Source: BHER01 sp051652245 | GTDB taxonomy: Bacteria > Bacillota_I > Bacilli_A > Culicoidibacterales > Culicoidibacteraceae | Reading direction: 5' to 3' | NCBI GenBank assembly: GCA_051652245.1 | Contig: JBOFTV010000088.1 | Span: 1 to 44,043 of the forward strand | Length of the DNA: 44,043 nt | Shown here: positions 16,801-25,569 of the stretch, piece after piece | How positions within the stretch are numbered: position 1 is the first letter of the stretch | Layout: each line of letters opens with the position of its first letter | The notes under the pieces: generated by a model | The model's database searches: none | The model's input: the letters and a program-made list of their open reading frames with translations, nothing else | Told to the model about the DNA's origin: nothing | Made by a program: the position numbers and the translations under genes

Positions 16801-17709
16801 TTATTTATTTTGCTCAAATCGCTTGATAACTTCGGCTTTATTTTTCTCCATATCACGGTGCTGCACAAAACAGATGTATTTCTTTTTAAAATCCTGATAG
16901 AATTTTTCGGCAAATGCAACAGAGCGATGTTGACCACCCGTACAGCCAAATGCTATAACAAAATTGTTCCTTTTGTCCTTTTTATATTTACTTAGGAGGA
17001 AGGTCAAATAATTCATTGTTTTTTCATATAGTTCTACGCCTTCCGCACCTTCTAAAACAAAATCATACACAAGAGCATCTTTTCCTGTTTTAAGCCGCAT
17101 TGTTTCGTCATAGAATGGATTAGGTAAGTAGCGGACATCTAAAACAAAGTCGGCATCAAGTGGAATACCATGCTTAAAACCAAATGACATAAACATCACA
17201 TTAAAAATACCTAGTTCGTTTGCTTCATTAAATAATGCTGTCAACCTAAGTGTCAATTCTTTCATATTAAGTTGTGAAGTATCAACAATGACATCGGCAT
17301 TTTGCTTTAATTTTTGCATTAGCTGTCTTTCTTTTACAACCGCTTCCGCAAGCGTTGCTGTTGCCGATGCTAGCGGATGCTTCCTTCTTGTTTCACGATA
17401 ACGACCTAATAAAACATTATCTTCGGCATCAAGAAACAATAATTCTATTTGATATTTTTTTTCATTTCTCTGATCTTTTAATTCATTGTATGCCGTTTGA
17501 ATATTATTAACTGAATGATACTTAATATCAAAGATGAAGCCAATCTTTTTAGGAGTGGCTTCATCTTGTTTTTCAACTAAATCAACGACTAATGAAATAA
17601 ATGTTGGTGGCATATTATCAATGCACATGTACCCTAGATCTTCTAACGCACTTTGTGTTGTTGTCTTCCCTGCCCCACTCATACCGCATACTAATAGTAC
17701 TTTAAGCAT
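16801..17709 (-). CDS. rapZ: RapZ/YvcJ nucleotide-binding protein
   Basis: This P-loop protein binds nucleotides; in E. coli the relative RapZ is an RNA-binding adaptor controlling GlmS. Walker A is GMSGAGKT at residues 9-16. The C-terminal domain holds the conserved FGCTGGQHRSV segment. I chose the ATG that gives MLKVLLVCG because GGAG lies 9 bases before it; two earlier ATGs overlap that site. It overlaps the end of the NUDIX gene by 8 bases, so translation is probably coupled. Length is 302 residues from this start. Confidence 0.93.
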   Translation of the reverse strand: MLKVLLVCGMSGAGKTTTQSALEDLGYMCIDNMPPTFISLVVDLVEKQDEATPKKIGFIFDIKYHSVNNIQTAYNELKDQRNEKKYQIELLFLDAEDNVLLGRYRETRRKHPLASATATLAEAVVKERQLMQKLKQNADVIVDTSQLNMKELTLRLTALFNEANELGIFNVMFMSFGFKHGIPLDADFVLDVRYLPNPFYDETMRLKTGKDALVYDFVLEGAEGVELYEKTMNYLTFLLSKYKKDKRNNFVIAFGCTGGQHRSVAFAEKFYQDFKKKYICFVQHRDMEKNKAEVIKRFEQNK

Positions 17710-18196
17710 GATTTTCATCTCCATCTATCTTATAAGATATTAGTTCTTTATAATTATTTTGATAATCAAAACTTGCATGTTTTAACTTTATTGGCATTTC
17801 TGCTTTGATTTCTACCAGTAATTTTTGTAATAATATTTTGTCCCCGCTGAACATTGGTAAATCCTCTATTTCATCGATATTTTTCCAAGCCAAAATTCCT
17901 TCTGGCGTTCTATTTAATAACGTTCCTTTAAATTTGGTTGCAAAAAAAGCATATAGCTGTAGGCCTTTAATATTACAACTGCTATCAATATTAGCATCAG
18001 TCCGTATTTTTGAAATTGATGCTAATATTGGTTCTACTATTAGTCCTGTTTCTTCTTCAAATTCTCGTTTTGCTGTTTCATACAATGTTTCTGAATTTTC
18101 TTGTTTACCACCTGGACCAACATAGTATTTTCTTGTGTTTTTATATAAAAACAATATTTTTTCTTCATGGATTAAATATGTAATGGCAACATTCAT
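17702..18196 (-). CDS. NUDIX hydrolase (YvcI-like)
   Basis: NUDIX enzymes cleave nucleoside diphosphates linked to another group. The full box GX5EX7REUXEEXGU is present (GGKQENSETLYETAKREFEEE..), so it should be active. The substrate is unknown. It is 164 residues long, starts 24 bases after the S1 gene and overlaps rapZ. The yvcI-rapZ-yvcK-whiA order matches the Bacillus cluster. Confidence 0.9.
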   Translation of the reverse strand: MNVAITYLIHEEKILFLYKNTRKYYVGPGGKQENSETLYETAKREFEEETGLIVEPILASISKIRTDANIDSSCNIKGLQLYAFFATKFKGTLLNRTPEGILAWKNIDEIEDLPMFSGDKILLQKLLVEIKAEMPIKLKHASFDYQNNYKELISYKIDGDENHA

Positions 18197-18220
18197 TTTT
18201 CTTCCCTCAATTTTCTTTGC

Positions 18221-19615
18221 TTATCTAGAGTCATCATTTCCTAGAGCTGCTTGAAAAATGCTTTTTAATGAGTTATCTTCATTTTTAATTTCATTTTCAA
18301 CACGCGTGCGGTATTCATCTAATTGTTTTTGTTCTTCTGCACGAATTATCGATGCCTGGCTTACTACAACACGTCGTCTACTTGGATTTAATTCAGTAAT
18401 TTGTACTTCCAATGTTTGTCCTTCTTTAAAGTTATCAGATAACTCTTGATTTTCTTCCAAGAGTGTCTCACGTTTATAAAACATTGCATCGACATATTGG
18501 ATTAAATTAACCCATAAATGATTACGTTCAATTCGCTTAACTTTTACATTAACAATATCACCTACGTGATGTGTTTCCCACAGTGTATCCCACGGATCAG
18601 CTTCAAGCTTCTTAATTGATAACGATAGTTTCCTTTTATCCGCGTCAATCATAATGATTTTGACTTTTACTGCTTCATTTTCGGAGATGATATCTTTGAA
18701 ATTTACGTATGTATCAAATGAAACTTCACTTTTGTGAAGTAGCCCTTCAACACCTGGTAATACTTCGACAAATGCACCAATTTCAATGATTTTCTTAATT
18801 TTTGCATCCACAACATCACCCGCTTTATATGTTGCCATAAATTGCTCCCATGGTGTTGGTAATAGTGCTTTAATTGATGCAATAAATTGATTATCCTTAC
18901 GTATTTCTTTAATCATTACTTCAACTGTTTGACCAATTGTATAAATTGCTTCTAGTTCGGCAATTTGTAAATATGAGACTTCTTTACGAGGGACAAAACC
19001 ACGAATCATGTCTTCGTATTGTACTTCCAACCCTGCCCCAACAATAGAAGTAATCTTCGTTTCTATTGTTTTATTTACTTCAAGTGTTGCCAGTGTTTCT
19101 ACTCGTTTTTGTTTGTATGCCTGATCAACAAGCTTTCTTGCTGAAACAATAATTTGTTGTCTTTTCTCATCTATATCAGTAATGACAACATCAAATGCTT
19201 GATCAACGTAATTTTTAGGCTCCGCACCCTTAATACCAATTTGTGATACGGGCATAAAGAAAGTGAACATGCCTTTATGCTCTAATCCACCACGATTAAA
19301 GCGTTCAAATTCTAATGAAATTACTGCCTGCTCTTTCATTTTCTCTTTGTACTCTTCCATTAATACTTCTTTTTCAAAGGGTAATCTTGATAATAAGACT
19401 TGCTCATCACTAACAAATGTAATCATTGTTTTGATCTCATCTCCAACTTTTACTGTTTCTCTAAAATCGGATACCTGTTCAAAGCTATAGTGTTGCTTAT
19501 CTATTTTGGCATCACATGATGCACCAACATCCATGTAAATAACATCTTTATCTACACCAATAACTGTTCCTATAATTCTTTCCCCGACTTTAAATGTTTT
19601 GATTTCTAATTCCAT
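18221..19615 (-). CDS. S1 RNA-binding domain protein (RpsA/YpfD-like)
   Basis: This is a 464-residue protein made of about five S1 OB-fold repeats (approximately 9-78, 92-160, 181-250, 265-335 and 350-425). The second is degenerate and the fourth is the best conserved (GDVVDAKIKKIIEIGAFVEV). Such proteins bind single-stranded RNA; in E. coli a six-repeat version is ribosomal protein S1. The shorter Gram-positive relatives are not always ribosomal, so the exact role is open. A strong promoter precedes it and it is the first gene of the operon running to whiA. GGAGG lies shortly before the ATG. Confidence 0.85.
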   Translation of the reverse strand: MELEIKTFKVGERIIGTVIGVDKDVIYMDVGASCDAKIDKQHYSFEQVSDFRETVKVGDEIKTMITFVSDEQVLLSRLPFEKEVLMEEYKEKMKEQAVISLEFERFNRGGLEHKGMFTFFMPVSQIGIKGAEPKNYVDQAFDVVITDIDEKRQQIIVSARKLVDQAYKQKRVETLATLEVNKTIETKITSIVGAGLEVQYEDMIRGFVPRKEVSYLQIAELEAIYTIGQTVEVMIKEIRKDNQFIASIKALLPTPWEQFMATYKAGDVVDAKIKKIIEIGAFVEVLPGVEGLLHKSEVSFDTYVNFKDIISENEAVKVKIIMIDADKRKLSLSIKKLEADPWDTLWETHHVGDIVNVKVKRIERNHLWVNLIQYVDAMFYKRETLLEENQELSDNFKEGQTLEVQITELNPSRRRVVVSQASIIRAEEQKQLDEYRTRVENEIKNEDNSLKSIFQAALGNDDSR

Positions 19616-19661
19616 AATGCGCCTCCGTTATACTTTCTTGTTTTTTAAAAAACTTGCGTCT

Positions 19662-19690
19662 ATTATACCAATTATAGCGCTTTTTTGCAA
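19662..19690 (-). promoter_or_regulatory. Promoter of the S1-to-whiA operon
   Basis: TTGCAA (19685-19690), 17 bases, and TATAAT (19662-19667) on the minus strand; a second TATAAT-like element overlaps the spacer. Confidence 0.72.
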
Positions 19691-19712
19691 TAGAACGCCG
19701 ATAAGATTCCAC

Positions 19713-21005
19713 TTATTCGTATTTTGCAACACCATCAGTTATTGTGTTGGCATCAATTACACACTTTTTCACCTTTTTATCTGGTAATTCATACATTATC
19801 TCAAGCATCATTGTCTCAATGATACTTCTTAACCCCCTTGCACCCAGTTTCTTTTGATAGGCAAGTGCTGCAATTTCTTTAAGTGCTGACTTTGTAAATT
19901 CAAGTTCTACTTCATCCATCTTAAATAATGCTTTATATTGCTTAACTAGAGCATTTTTTGGTTTAGTTAAAATGGCTAACAGTGCTTTTTCATCTAAGGC
20001 ATCAAGCTGGCAAATAAGAGGTAGCCGCCCTACTAATTCTGGTATGATACCATAGTGAATAATATCTTCTGGCAATACTTCTACACTTTTATTGGTTGTT
20101 GACGCTTTATGCGTAAAACCAATGCCTTCACTGTCTTTTTGTCGTTTTTTCTGTACTGTTTGTAAATTAGCAAAAGCGCCTCCACAGATGAACAGAATAT
20201 TTTTTGTATCTAATTGCAGGAATTCTTGATTTGGATGCTTTCGTCCGCCTTGTGGTGGCACATTGGAAATCGTTCCTTCAATAATTTTAAGCAGCGCCTG
20301 TTGAACCCCTTCACCCGATACATCGCGCGTAATTGAAGTGTTTTCCGATTTACGAGCAATTTTATCAATTTCGTCAATATAAATTATGCCCTGCTGAGCT
20401 CGCTCAATATCATAATCAGCAGATTGGATTAGCTTTAACAAAATATTTTCAACATCTTCGCCCACATAACCCGCTTCTGTTAATGTTGTTGCATCAGCAA
20501 TAGCAAAGGGAACATCTAAGTATTTTGCTAAAGTTTGTGCAAGTAGCGTCTTTCCACTTCCCGAATCTCCTAGTAGCAGAATATTACTTTTCTCAATTTC
20601 AACTTCGTTACTTGCATATTTATTAAGCTCATTGTACTTTAGCCTTTTATAGTGATTGTAAACCGCCACTGCTAGTGTCTTTTTAGCTTTATCTTGGCCA
20701 ATAACATATTGATTTAAGTAGGTATTAATCTTTTTAGGAGTTTTCATTTTAATATTTATTGGTTTTGGTTTTGGACTTTGATTATTTACTTCCATCACCA
20801 TTGCCTCGTCATCTAAATCAACGCCTAGCACTGATTCGACCCACTGCTCAACTTCATCGTCTGATAAGTTTACCGGAGCATGATTTTTGATGATTTCTTC
20901 GATACAGCCAAAGCAAACATCGCCCTCAGTTGCTTTAATTAGTGGTCCCACTTCTTTATCGCTCAACCCACAAATTGTACATATTTTAGTTTTTTTACCA
21001 CGCAT
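19713..21005 (-). CDS. clpX: ATP-dependent Clp protease ATP-binding subunit ClpX
   Basis: ClpX unfolds tagged proteins and feeds them to ClpP. The N-terminal zinc domain has Cys9, Cys12, Cys31 and Cys34. Walker A is GDSGSGKT (146-153), Walker B is IIYIDEIDKI, and the pore loop GYVGEDVEN is present. An IGF loop (EGIGFTHK) shows it can dock on ClpP. The 430-residue length fits. It follows tig, the common pairing; clpP is not in the window. Confidence 0.96.
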   Translation of the reverse strand: MRGKKTKICTICGLSDKEVGPLIKATEGDVCFGCIEEIIKNHAPVNLSDDEVEQWVESVLGVDLDDEAMVMEVNNQSPKPKPINIKMKTPKKINTYLNQYVIGQDKAKKTLAVAVYNHYKRLKYNELNKYASNEVEIEKSNILLLGDSGSGKTLLAQTLAKYLDVPFAIADATTLTEAGYVGEDVENILLKLIQSADYDIERAQQGIIYIDEIDKIARKSENTSITRDVSGEGVQQALLKIIEGTISNVPPQGGRKHPNQEFLQLDTKNILFICGGAFANLQTVQKKRQKDSEGIGFTHKASTTNKSVEVLPEDIIHYGIIPELVGRLPLICQLDALDEKALLAILTKPKNALVKQYKALFKMDEVELEFTKSALKEIAALAYQKKLGARGLRSIIETMMLEIMYELPDKKVKKCVIDANTITDGVAKYE

Positions 21006-21048
21006 ATTTTATGCTCCTATCAATTAAATTATCCTAGCTTAATTTTGG

Positions 21049-21095
21049 AAAAAAAACCTTAACTTTTGTTCAACATATTGCTCAACTCATTAAGG
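21049..21095 (-). terminator. Possible terminator between tig and clpX
   Basis: On the minus strand, CCTTAA and TTAAGG pair across a long, partly structured loop, and a run of eight T follows. It may give partial termination ahead of clpX. Confidence 0.35.
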
Positions 21096-21105
21096 CTTCT
21101 AGCGA

Positions 21106-22377
21106 TTACTTTATATTTTCAATTAAAAATTGAATTGCTTTTTCCATTTTTAAATCTTCCGCTAAATTTGGCACAAGCGCTTTTAATTCTGTTGCTTCCA
21201 TTTGATACATCCCCGCTAATTCAGCGATTTTAACGTCAACATCAACATCAGTTACTTCAATGTTTTCTGCCGCAACTACTGCTTCAAGTGCCAACGATTC
21301 TTTAATCTGTTTTGTTGCATCCGGTGTCATTTGTTCACGTAAAGCTTCTTCTTTTGTTCCTGTTAATTCGTAATACTTAGGTAAATCAATTCCTTGACCT
21401 GACAACTGTTGACCAAAATTTTCAAGCATCTTGTCAACTTGCATTGCTACCATTTCTTTTGGTAAATCAACTGTTAAGTTTTCAACTAATTGTCCTAAAA
21501 CATCACTTTTAATTTTTGCTTCTGCATCCGCTGCTTTTTGTTTTGTTAATTTTTCGGAAACGTGTTCAACTAGTTCTACTTCTTTTTTAACTTTTTCTAG
21601 TTCTAATTTAGCGATGAGGTCCTCTGTTAATTCAGGTAAAATTTTTGTTTTAACTTCATGGACTGTAACTTTGAATACGGCTTCTGCCCCCGCTAAATCT
21701 TCTGAGTGATATTGCTCTGGGAAAGTTACTGTTACATCAACTACATCCCCCGCTTTTGTCCCAACAAGTTGTTGTTCAAATCCGGGAATAAAGCTATTAC
21801 TTCCCAAGACTAGTGAATGATTCTCACCTTTTCCACCATCAAATGCAACACCGTCTTTAAATCCTTCAAAGTCGATTACAGCTGTATCACCATCAACCGC
21901 AGCATCTTCTTTTAATTCCATTTCTGAAAAGCGATCCACCATTGAATTAATCTCCGCTTTAATATCTTCTTTTGTTACTGTTGTCTCTGCTTTTTCTACC
22001 GTTAGTCCTTTGTATTGTCCAAGTGTTACTTCTGGTTTAGTTGCAACAGTTATCTTGATTGTTAATTCTTTACCTGGCTCAAATTTTTCTAAATCTACTG
22101 ATGGGTAAGCCACTGGATTTACCTCTGGATTATTTTCAAGTGCCTGACGGTAAACAACCGTGATAACTTCATCTAATGCATCTTGATACAAACTCTCTTT
22201 ACCATATTTCTTTTCAAAAATTGCTTGTGGTACTTTACCTTTTCTAAATCCTGGCACTGAAACCTCAGCCGAAACTTTCTTATATGCTTTTGCAACCGCT
22301 TCTTCAAATTGCTCTGGTGTAACCTCAATGATAAGTTCCGTGTAATTTCCTTCTAGTTTATTAATTGTTGTACTCAT
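21106..22377 (-). CDS. tig: Trigger factor
   Basis: Trigger factor is the ribosome-bound chaperone that meets nascent chains. The N-terminal ribosome-binding domain carries VPGFRKGKVPQ with the FRK contact motif. An FKBP-like prolyl isomerase domain follows (about 150-245), then the helical C-terminal chaperone domain. It is 423 residues long, standard for the family. AATGGAGG precedes the ATG. A strong promoter and a long leader hairpin lie upstream. Confidence 0.96.
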   Translation of the reverse strand: MSTTINKLEGNYTELIIEVTPEQFEEAVAKAYKKVSAEVSVPGFRKGKVPQAIFEKKYGKESLYQDALDEVITVVYRQALENNPEVNPVAYPSVDLEKFEPGKELTIKITVATKPEVTLGQYKGLTVEKAETTVTKEDIKAEINSMVDRFSEMELKEDAAVDGDTAVIDFEGFKDGVAFDGGKGENHSLVLGSNSFIPGFEQQLVGTKAGDVVDVTVTFPEQYHSEDLAGAEAVFKVTVHEVKTKILPELTEDLIAKLELEKVKKEVELVEHVSEKLTKQKAADAEAKIKSDVLGQLVENLTVDLPKEMVAMQVDKMLENFGQQLSGQGIDLPKYYELTGTKEEALREQMTPDATKQIKESLALEAVVAAENIEVTDVDVDVKIAELAGMYQMEATELKALVPNLAEDLKMEKAIQFLIENIK

Positions 22378-22400
22378 TTTATAATAACCTCCATTTAATT

Positions 22401-22441
22401 TTTATGTGCATAATTATCCTGATAATTGATACGCACATAAA
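22401..22441 (-). promoter_or_regulatory. Long hairpin in the tig leader
   Basis: Nine-base perfect outer arms (TTTATGTGC and GCACATAAA) and seven-base inner arms (AATTATC and GATAATT) form one long stem with a small asymmetric internal loop. It ends a few bases before the ribosome binding site of tig, so it may affect translation or mRNA stability. It lacks a T-run and is not a normal terminator. Confidence 0.5.
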
Positions 22442-22482
22442 ACGTATTCAAGTCATCCTATATTTTTACACTATACCCTAAT

Positions 22483-22511
22483 ATGATAGTAGAATATACC
22501 CTATTTGTCAA
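22483..22511 (-). promoter_or_regulatory. Promoter of tig
   Basis: TTGACA (22506-22511), 17 bases, and TATCAT (22483-22488) on the minus strand. Confidence 0.72.
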
Positions 22512-22561
22512 GCATTAGCTACATTTTGTCCCCTTTTTTCTTTTTAAAAAAGTCTCTCGCT

Positions 22562-22639
22562 TTAATTACAATTTCCACCCTCGTCCGTAAATAAATCTTC
22601 CAAAATGAATCTAAATATCTTTTTTATAATTTTACTCAT
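22562..22639 (-). CDS. Possible 25-residue peptide
   Basis: A short minus-strand frame begins with MSKIIKKIFRFILEDL and ends in a Gly/Asn/Cys-containing tail. GAGGGG lies 8 bases before the ATG, which is better than chance for this AT-rich gap. The N-terminal half would form a basic amphipathic helix and the second half is acidic. This general shape occurs in signalling and membrane-active peptides, but no processing or export gene is nearby. Function unknown. The rest of the 22512-22757 gap holds nothing else I can support. Confidence 0.35.
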   Translation of the reverse strand: MSKIIKKIFRFILEDLFTDEGGNCN

Positions 22640-22757
22640 TTTATCGCCCCCTCATCTATACTTTCGCAATTTTTCTTTGTTTTATTCGATGTTTTTTGCT
22701 TGTAATATGATATTATAGTAGGATACCCAATAATTTTACACGTTTAGGAGGCGTTTT

Positions 22758-24419
22758 ATGATAAAAATATTAATTTCGGCATTTGTATTGATGCTTACAT
22801 TAAATAATACTATTCCTTCCTCTGTGGGAGGAACAAATAGCCAAACTCTTCAACCCGATGTAGTCAATAGCACACCATTACCTCAAGAGGTCAAAGTTGA
22901 TGGCCAACTGACTTACGTTGGTGATGCAACAACAGTTAGTTCTAGTGCTTCACCCGAGGCATCAGAAGTTGCCTCCAGCAAAGTTATTCCTACAATCATC
23001 CCTAATCCTGAACCAGAAACTGAACCATTAAGCGACCAACCCCAAATCCAAGATGCTCAAAAACCAGTACCTGGGGTGGAAAGTCAACCTGATAAAGTGC
23101 CTAGTGACGCTACAAGTTCAGTGACACAAAATTATCAATTTGCCTATTCAAATGAAAGTAATGCCTGCACTACAATGCCTTTATACAATTATAAAACATT
23201 AAAAGCACATAGTTATATTGATTGTCTTGGTTACTTGATGGAATACCTTGGTGATAACCCTGATTTTGCGTTTTATGATGTAAGATTCCAAGGCTCAATC
23301 TACGCTGTTAGGAAAACTGATATCGCAACCCTATATCGAGCAACAGATATCAAAAGTATGCCGTATTACATCAATGATGGTGGCTATGTTACGCACTATA
23401 TCGAGAGAAACCCTGTGAAAGAAGAGCCCCCAATCTACATATCTAAATTGGGCTACGCTCCCTCATGGATGATCCCGGGTCAGAAGTATTTTAGTTTTGA
23501 TGGCATCTATTTTCAAACTGATATCGCCAAATTAGGTAAATATGATAATGCCGAAGGCAGCATCAATGAATCCTTACCATACTATGACTACTATCTCTAT
23601 CTTCCCCTTCGAAGTCAGACAACCTACACGGGAGAACAACTCTCACGCGCTTTCAGATATTTTTATGATAGCAGCTCTTACAAAAACAAAACTTCAAAGA
23701 TGATTAATAGCGGTCCCGCTTTTACAGAAATACAAAATAATTTTGGCACAAATGCACTTCTTGTAATGGCAATGGGTGTCCATGAAAGTGCCTATGGAAC
23801 TAGTCAATTTGCTATTGAGCGAAATAATTTATTTGGTGTTGGTGCTGTCGATACTGATCCAAGTCTGGCAGCAAAGTTCGACAGTATTGCTGCTGGCATT
23901 ACCGAACAAGGTAACTTTCTTTCTTGGGTTTATGCTGATGCCGATTATCCAACAGGCCTCAATTACTATGGTTCTCACTTGGGGAATAAATCATCAGGCA
24001 TGAATGTCAAATATGCCTCTGATCCGTTTTGGGGTGAAAAAATTGCAAGAACAATGGCAAGTTTTGACCGCTATCTAGGTGAAAAAGATTATCGAAATAG
24101 CGATATTGCCATCGTTAAACAGGGAGCAACCGTCTATTGGCAAGAGAATGGTATCCAAAAAGCCCATACATATAAACAGAGCACTAGCACCCAAGATAAC
24201 ATGTACCCTGTGGTCCTCGAAAAAAGTGCATTGTGGAACACAATTGCCATGGAACCATCCTACAATGCAAACAAGGTTGTAGGCCCCCGCTATCCAGAAG
24301 GTGGTAAATATAATCGCCGTTACAAAGGTTTTGTCAACAGCAACCAATTAATTATTATCTACCAAAATAAAAAATTCCCAAATTTAACCCCATTGCCGGA
24401 AGTTAGCTTCTATTCTTAA
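22758..24419 (+). CDS. Secreted glucosaminidase-domain cell-wall hydrolase
   Basis: This is a 553-residue protein predicted to be exported by an N-terminal hydrophobic segment (about 1-18). A Pro/Ser/Thr/Glu-rich low-complexity linker covers about 25-125. The catalytic GH73-type N-acetylglucosaminidase domain spans about 280-450, with likely catalytic Glu343 in GVHESAYGTSQ and the family motif RNNLFGVGA. A C-terminal region of about 100 residues may be an SH3-like wall-binding module. It probably cleaves peptidoglycan glycan strands for growth or separation. TTTAGGAGG precedes the ATG and a terminator follows. No membrane anchor or LPXTG is seen. Confidence 0.85.
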   Translation: MIKILISAFVLMLTLNNTIPSSVGGTNSQTLQPDVVNSTPLPQEVKVDGQLTYVGDATTVSSSASPEASEVASSKVIPTIIPNPEPETEPLSDQPQIQDAQKPVPGVESQPDKVPSDATSSVTQNYQFAYSNESNACTTMPLYNYKTLKAHSYIDCLGYLMEYLGDNPDFAFYDVRFQGSIYAVRKTDIATLYRATDIKSMPYYINDGGYVTHYIERNPVKEEPPIYISKLGYAPSWMIPGQKYFSFDGIYFQTDIAKLGKYDNAEGSINESLPYYDYYLYLPLRSQTTYTGEQLSRAFRYFYDSSSYKNKTSKMINSGPAFTEIQNNFGTNALLVMAMGVHESAYGTSQFAIERNNLFGVGAVDTDPSLAAKFDSIAAGITEQGNFLSWVYADADYPTGLNYYGSHLGNKSSGMNVKYASDPFWGEKIARTMASFDRYLGEKDYRNSDIAIVKQGATVYWQENGIQKAHTYKQSTSTQDNMYPVVLEKSALWNTIAMEPSYNANKVVGPRYPEGGKYNRRYKGFVNSNQLIIIYQNKKFPNLTPLPEVSFYS

Positions 24420-24421
24420 AT

Positions 24422-24470
24422 AATCGGACAAAAATAGTGAGCTAGAGTATAACTATTTTTGTCCGATTTT
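24422..24470 (+). terminator. Terminator after the glucosaminidase gene
   Basis: Seventeen-base perfect arms (24422-24438 and 24452-24468) are followed by TTTT. Confidence 0.85.
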
Positions 24471-24528
24471 AAGTTTTTATTGTATAATAGGAGATGTATT
24501 TTTAAATTATTAGATAGGAGTTTTAATT

Positions 24529-24936
24529 ATGCTACAGCAAATCAAACAATCGATTCAAAATAAACTGCGCTACGCCCATGGATATGATAATTTGAATCGT
24601 TTTTTATTATATGTCCTTCTTGTTCTATCAATTGGGAGTATTTTTTTCAATAATTTTTATTCGTTCATTGGATATTTTATTCTTTTCCCGATTATCGTGT
24701 TTCGTTTTTTTTCAAAAAATTATCGGAAGCGGACGACTGAAAACCAGGTTTATTTACGTGCCAAAAGAACTTTAACTAAGCCTGTTATTAATTTGTTTCA
24801 GTATCTCGTTGATTTACCTAAGTTTAAGTATTTTAACTGCCCCACTTGTCGAGCTACGATTAGAATTCCACGCAAAAAGGGGCAAGTTAATATCACTTGC
24901 CCTAAATGTAAATCACAATTTTTGGGTAAAAGTTAG
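24529..24936 (+). CDS. Membrane protein with C-terminal zinc ribbon
   Basis: This protein has 135 residues: a soluble N-terminus, two closely spaced membrane helices (about 25-60), then a basic cytoplasmic segment and a C-terminal zinc ribbon with CPTC and CPKC pairs. Function unknown; such proteins are widespread in Bacillota. ATAGGAG precedes the ATG and a TATAAT is at 24483-24488, though its -35 is weak. It is a single-gene unit bounded by terminators on both sides. Confidence 0.75.
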   Translation: MLQQIKQSIQNKLRYAHGYDNLNRFLLYVLLVLSIGSIFFNNFYSFIGYFILFPIIVFRFFSKNYRKRTTENQVYLRAKRTLTKPVINLFQYLVDLPKFKYFNCPTCRATIRIPRKKGQVNITCPKCKSQFLGKS

Positions 24937-24966
24937 TGAGCTGTAGGATTACAGCTCACTTTTTTC
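24935..24966 (+). terminator. Terminator after the zinc-ribbon membrane protein
   Basis: Eleven-base perfect arms (24935-24945 and 24950-24960), loop GGAT, then a run of six T. The stem overlaps the stop codon of the gene. Confidence 0.9.
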
Positions 24967-25439
24967 TAGTTTAGCATTAGGATGGCGTACGTTAACACCG
25001 TTGCAAAGCTGACCCATAAAAAATATGGTCCCATTAGCCACATGACAACTGGGCGGGCTTTAAGCATTGTTAATTGCAACATGACCAATAATAGCCACAA
25101 AATTGTAATATCAATTGCAGCAAGCAAATTATTTTGCCCGATGAAAAATATTGGTGACCAGATAAAATTTAGCAGAAATTGCAAGCTAAATAACCAAATT
25201 GCCATTTTCTTATTTGCTGTGCTATCCATTGTTAAAATTAGATAAAAACTAATTCCCATAAGCAGATACAGTACGGTCCATACAGGACCAAATAAAAATG
25301 CTGGTGGTGCAAAAGGCGGCAATATAAGTACTTTATAGTACATTTTTGCACTTACTGCAAAAATCCCTCCCAATAAACCACATCCCCAGACACCAATTGT
25401 GCAGAGCCAAAACTTTTTGTCACTTAATATTTTCTTCAT
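24966..25439 (-). CDS. tspO: TspO/MBR family protein
   Basis: TspO is a five-helix membrane protein that binds tetrapyrroles and is tied to stress responses in bacteria. The family segment PPFAPPAFLFGPVWTVLYLL is clear, as are the Trp- and Asn-rich later helices (FIWSPIFF). I place the start at the ATG giving MKKILSDKKFW, because GGAAGGGG lies just before it; an earlier in-frame ATG adds 20 polar residues and lacks such a site. Length is 157 residues, typical for the family. Confidence 0.9.
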   Translation of the reverse strand: MKKILSDKKFWLCTIGVWGCGLLGGIFAVSAKMYYKVLILPPFAPPAFLFGPVWTVLYLLMGISFYLILTMDSTANKKMAIWLFSLQFLLNFIWSPIFFIGQNNLLAAIDITILWLLLVMLQLTMLKARPVVMWLMGPYFLWVSFATVLTYAILMLN

Positions 25440-25470
25440 AAAAAAAATCCCCTTCCTTTTTATATTGTTA

Positions 25471-25499
25471 ACTTTAGCAAAATTGCCCGACCTTTGCAA
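25471..25499 (-). promoter_or_regulatory. Promoter of tspO
   Basis: TTGCAA (25494-25499), 17 bases, and TAAAGT (25471-25476) on the minus strand. Confidence 0.5.
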
Positions 25500-25569
25500 G
25501 GTTTTATGGTAGAATCCCCTTATTTTTATGGTATACTTAGCTTATTAAAAATAAATGGAGGTTATTATT

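Noticed and set aside
25532..25537. TATACT as the promoter -10 of the aldo/keto reductase gene
   Set aside because: No acceptable -35 lies at the right distance, so I did not list it as a promoter.
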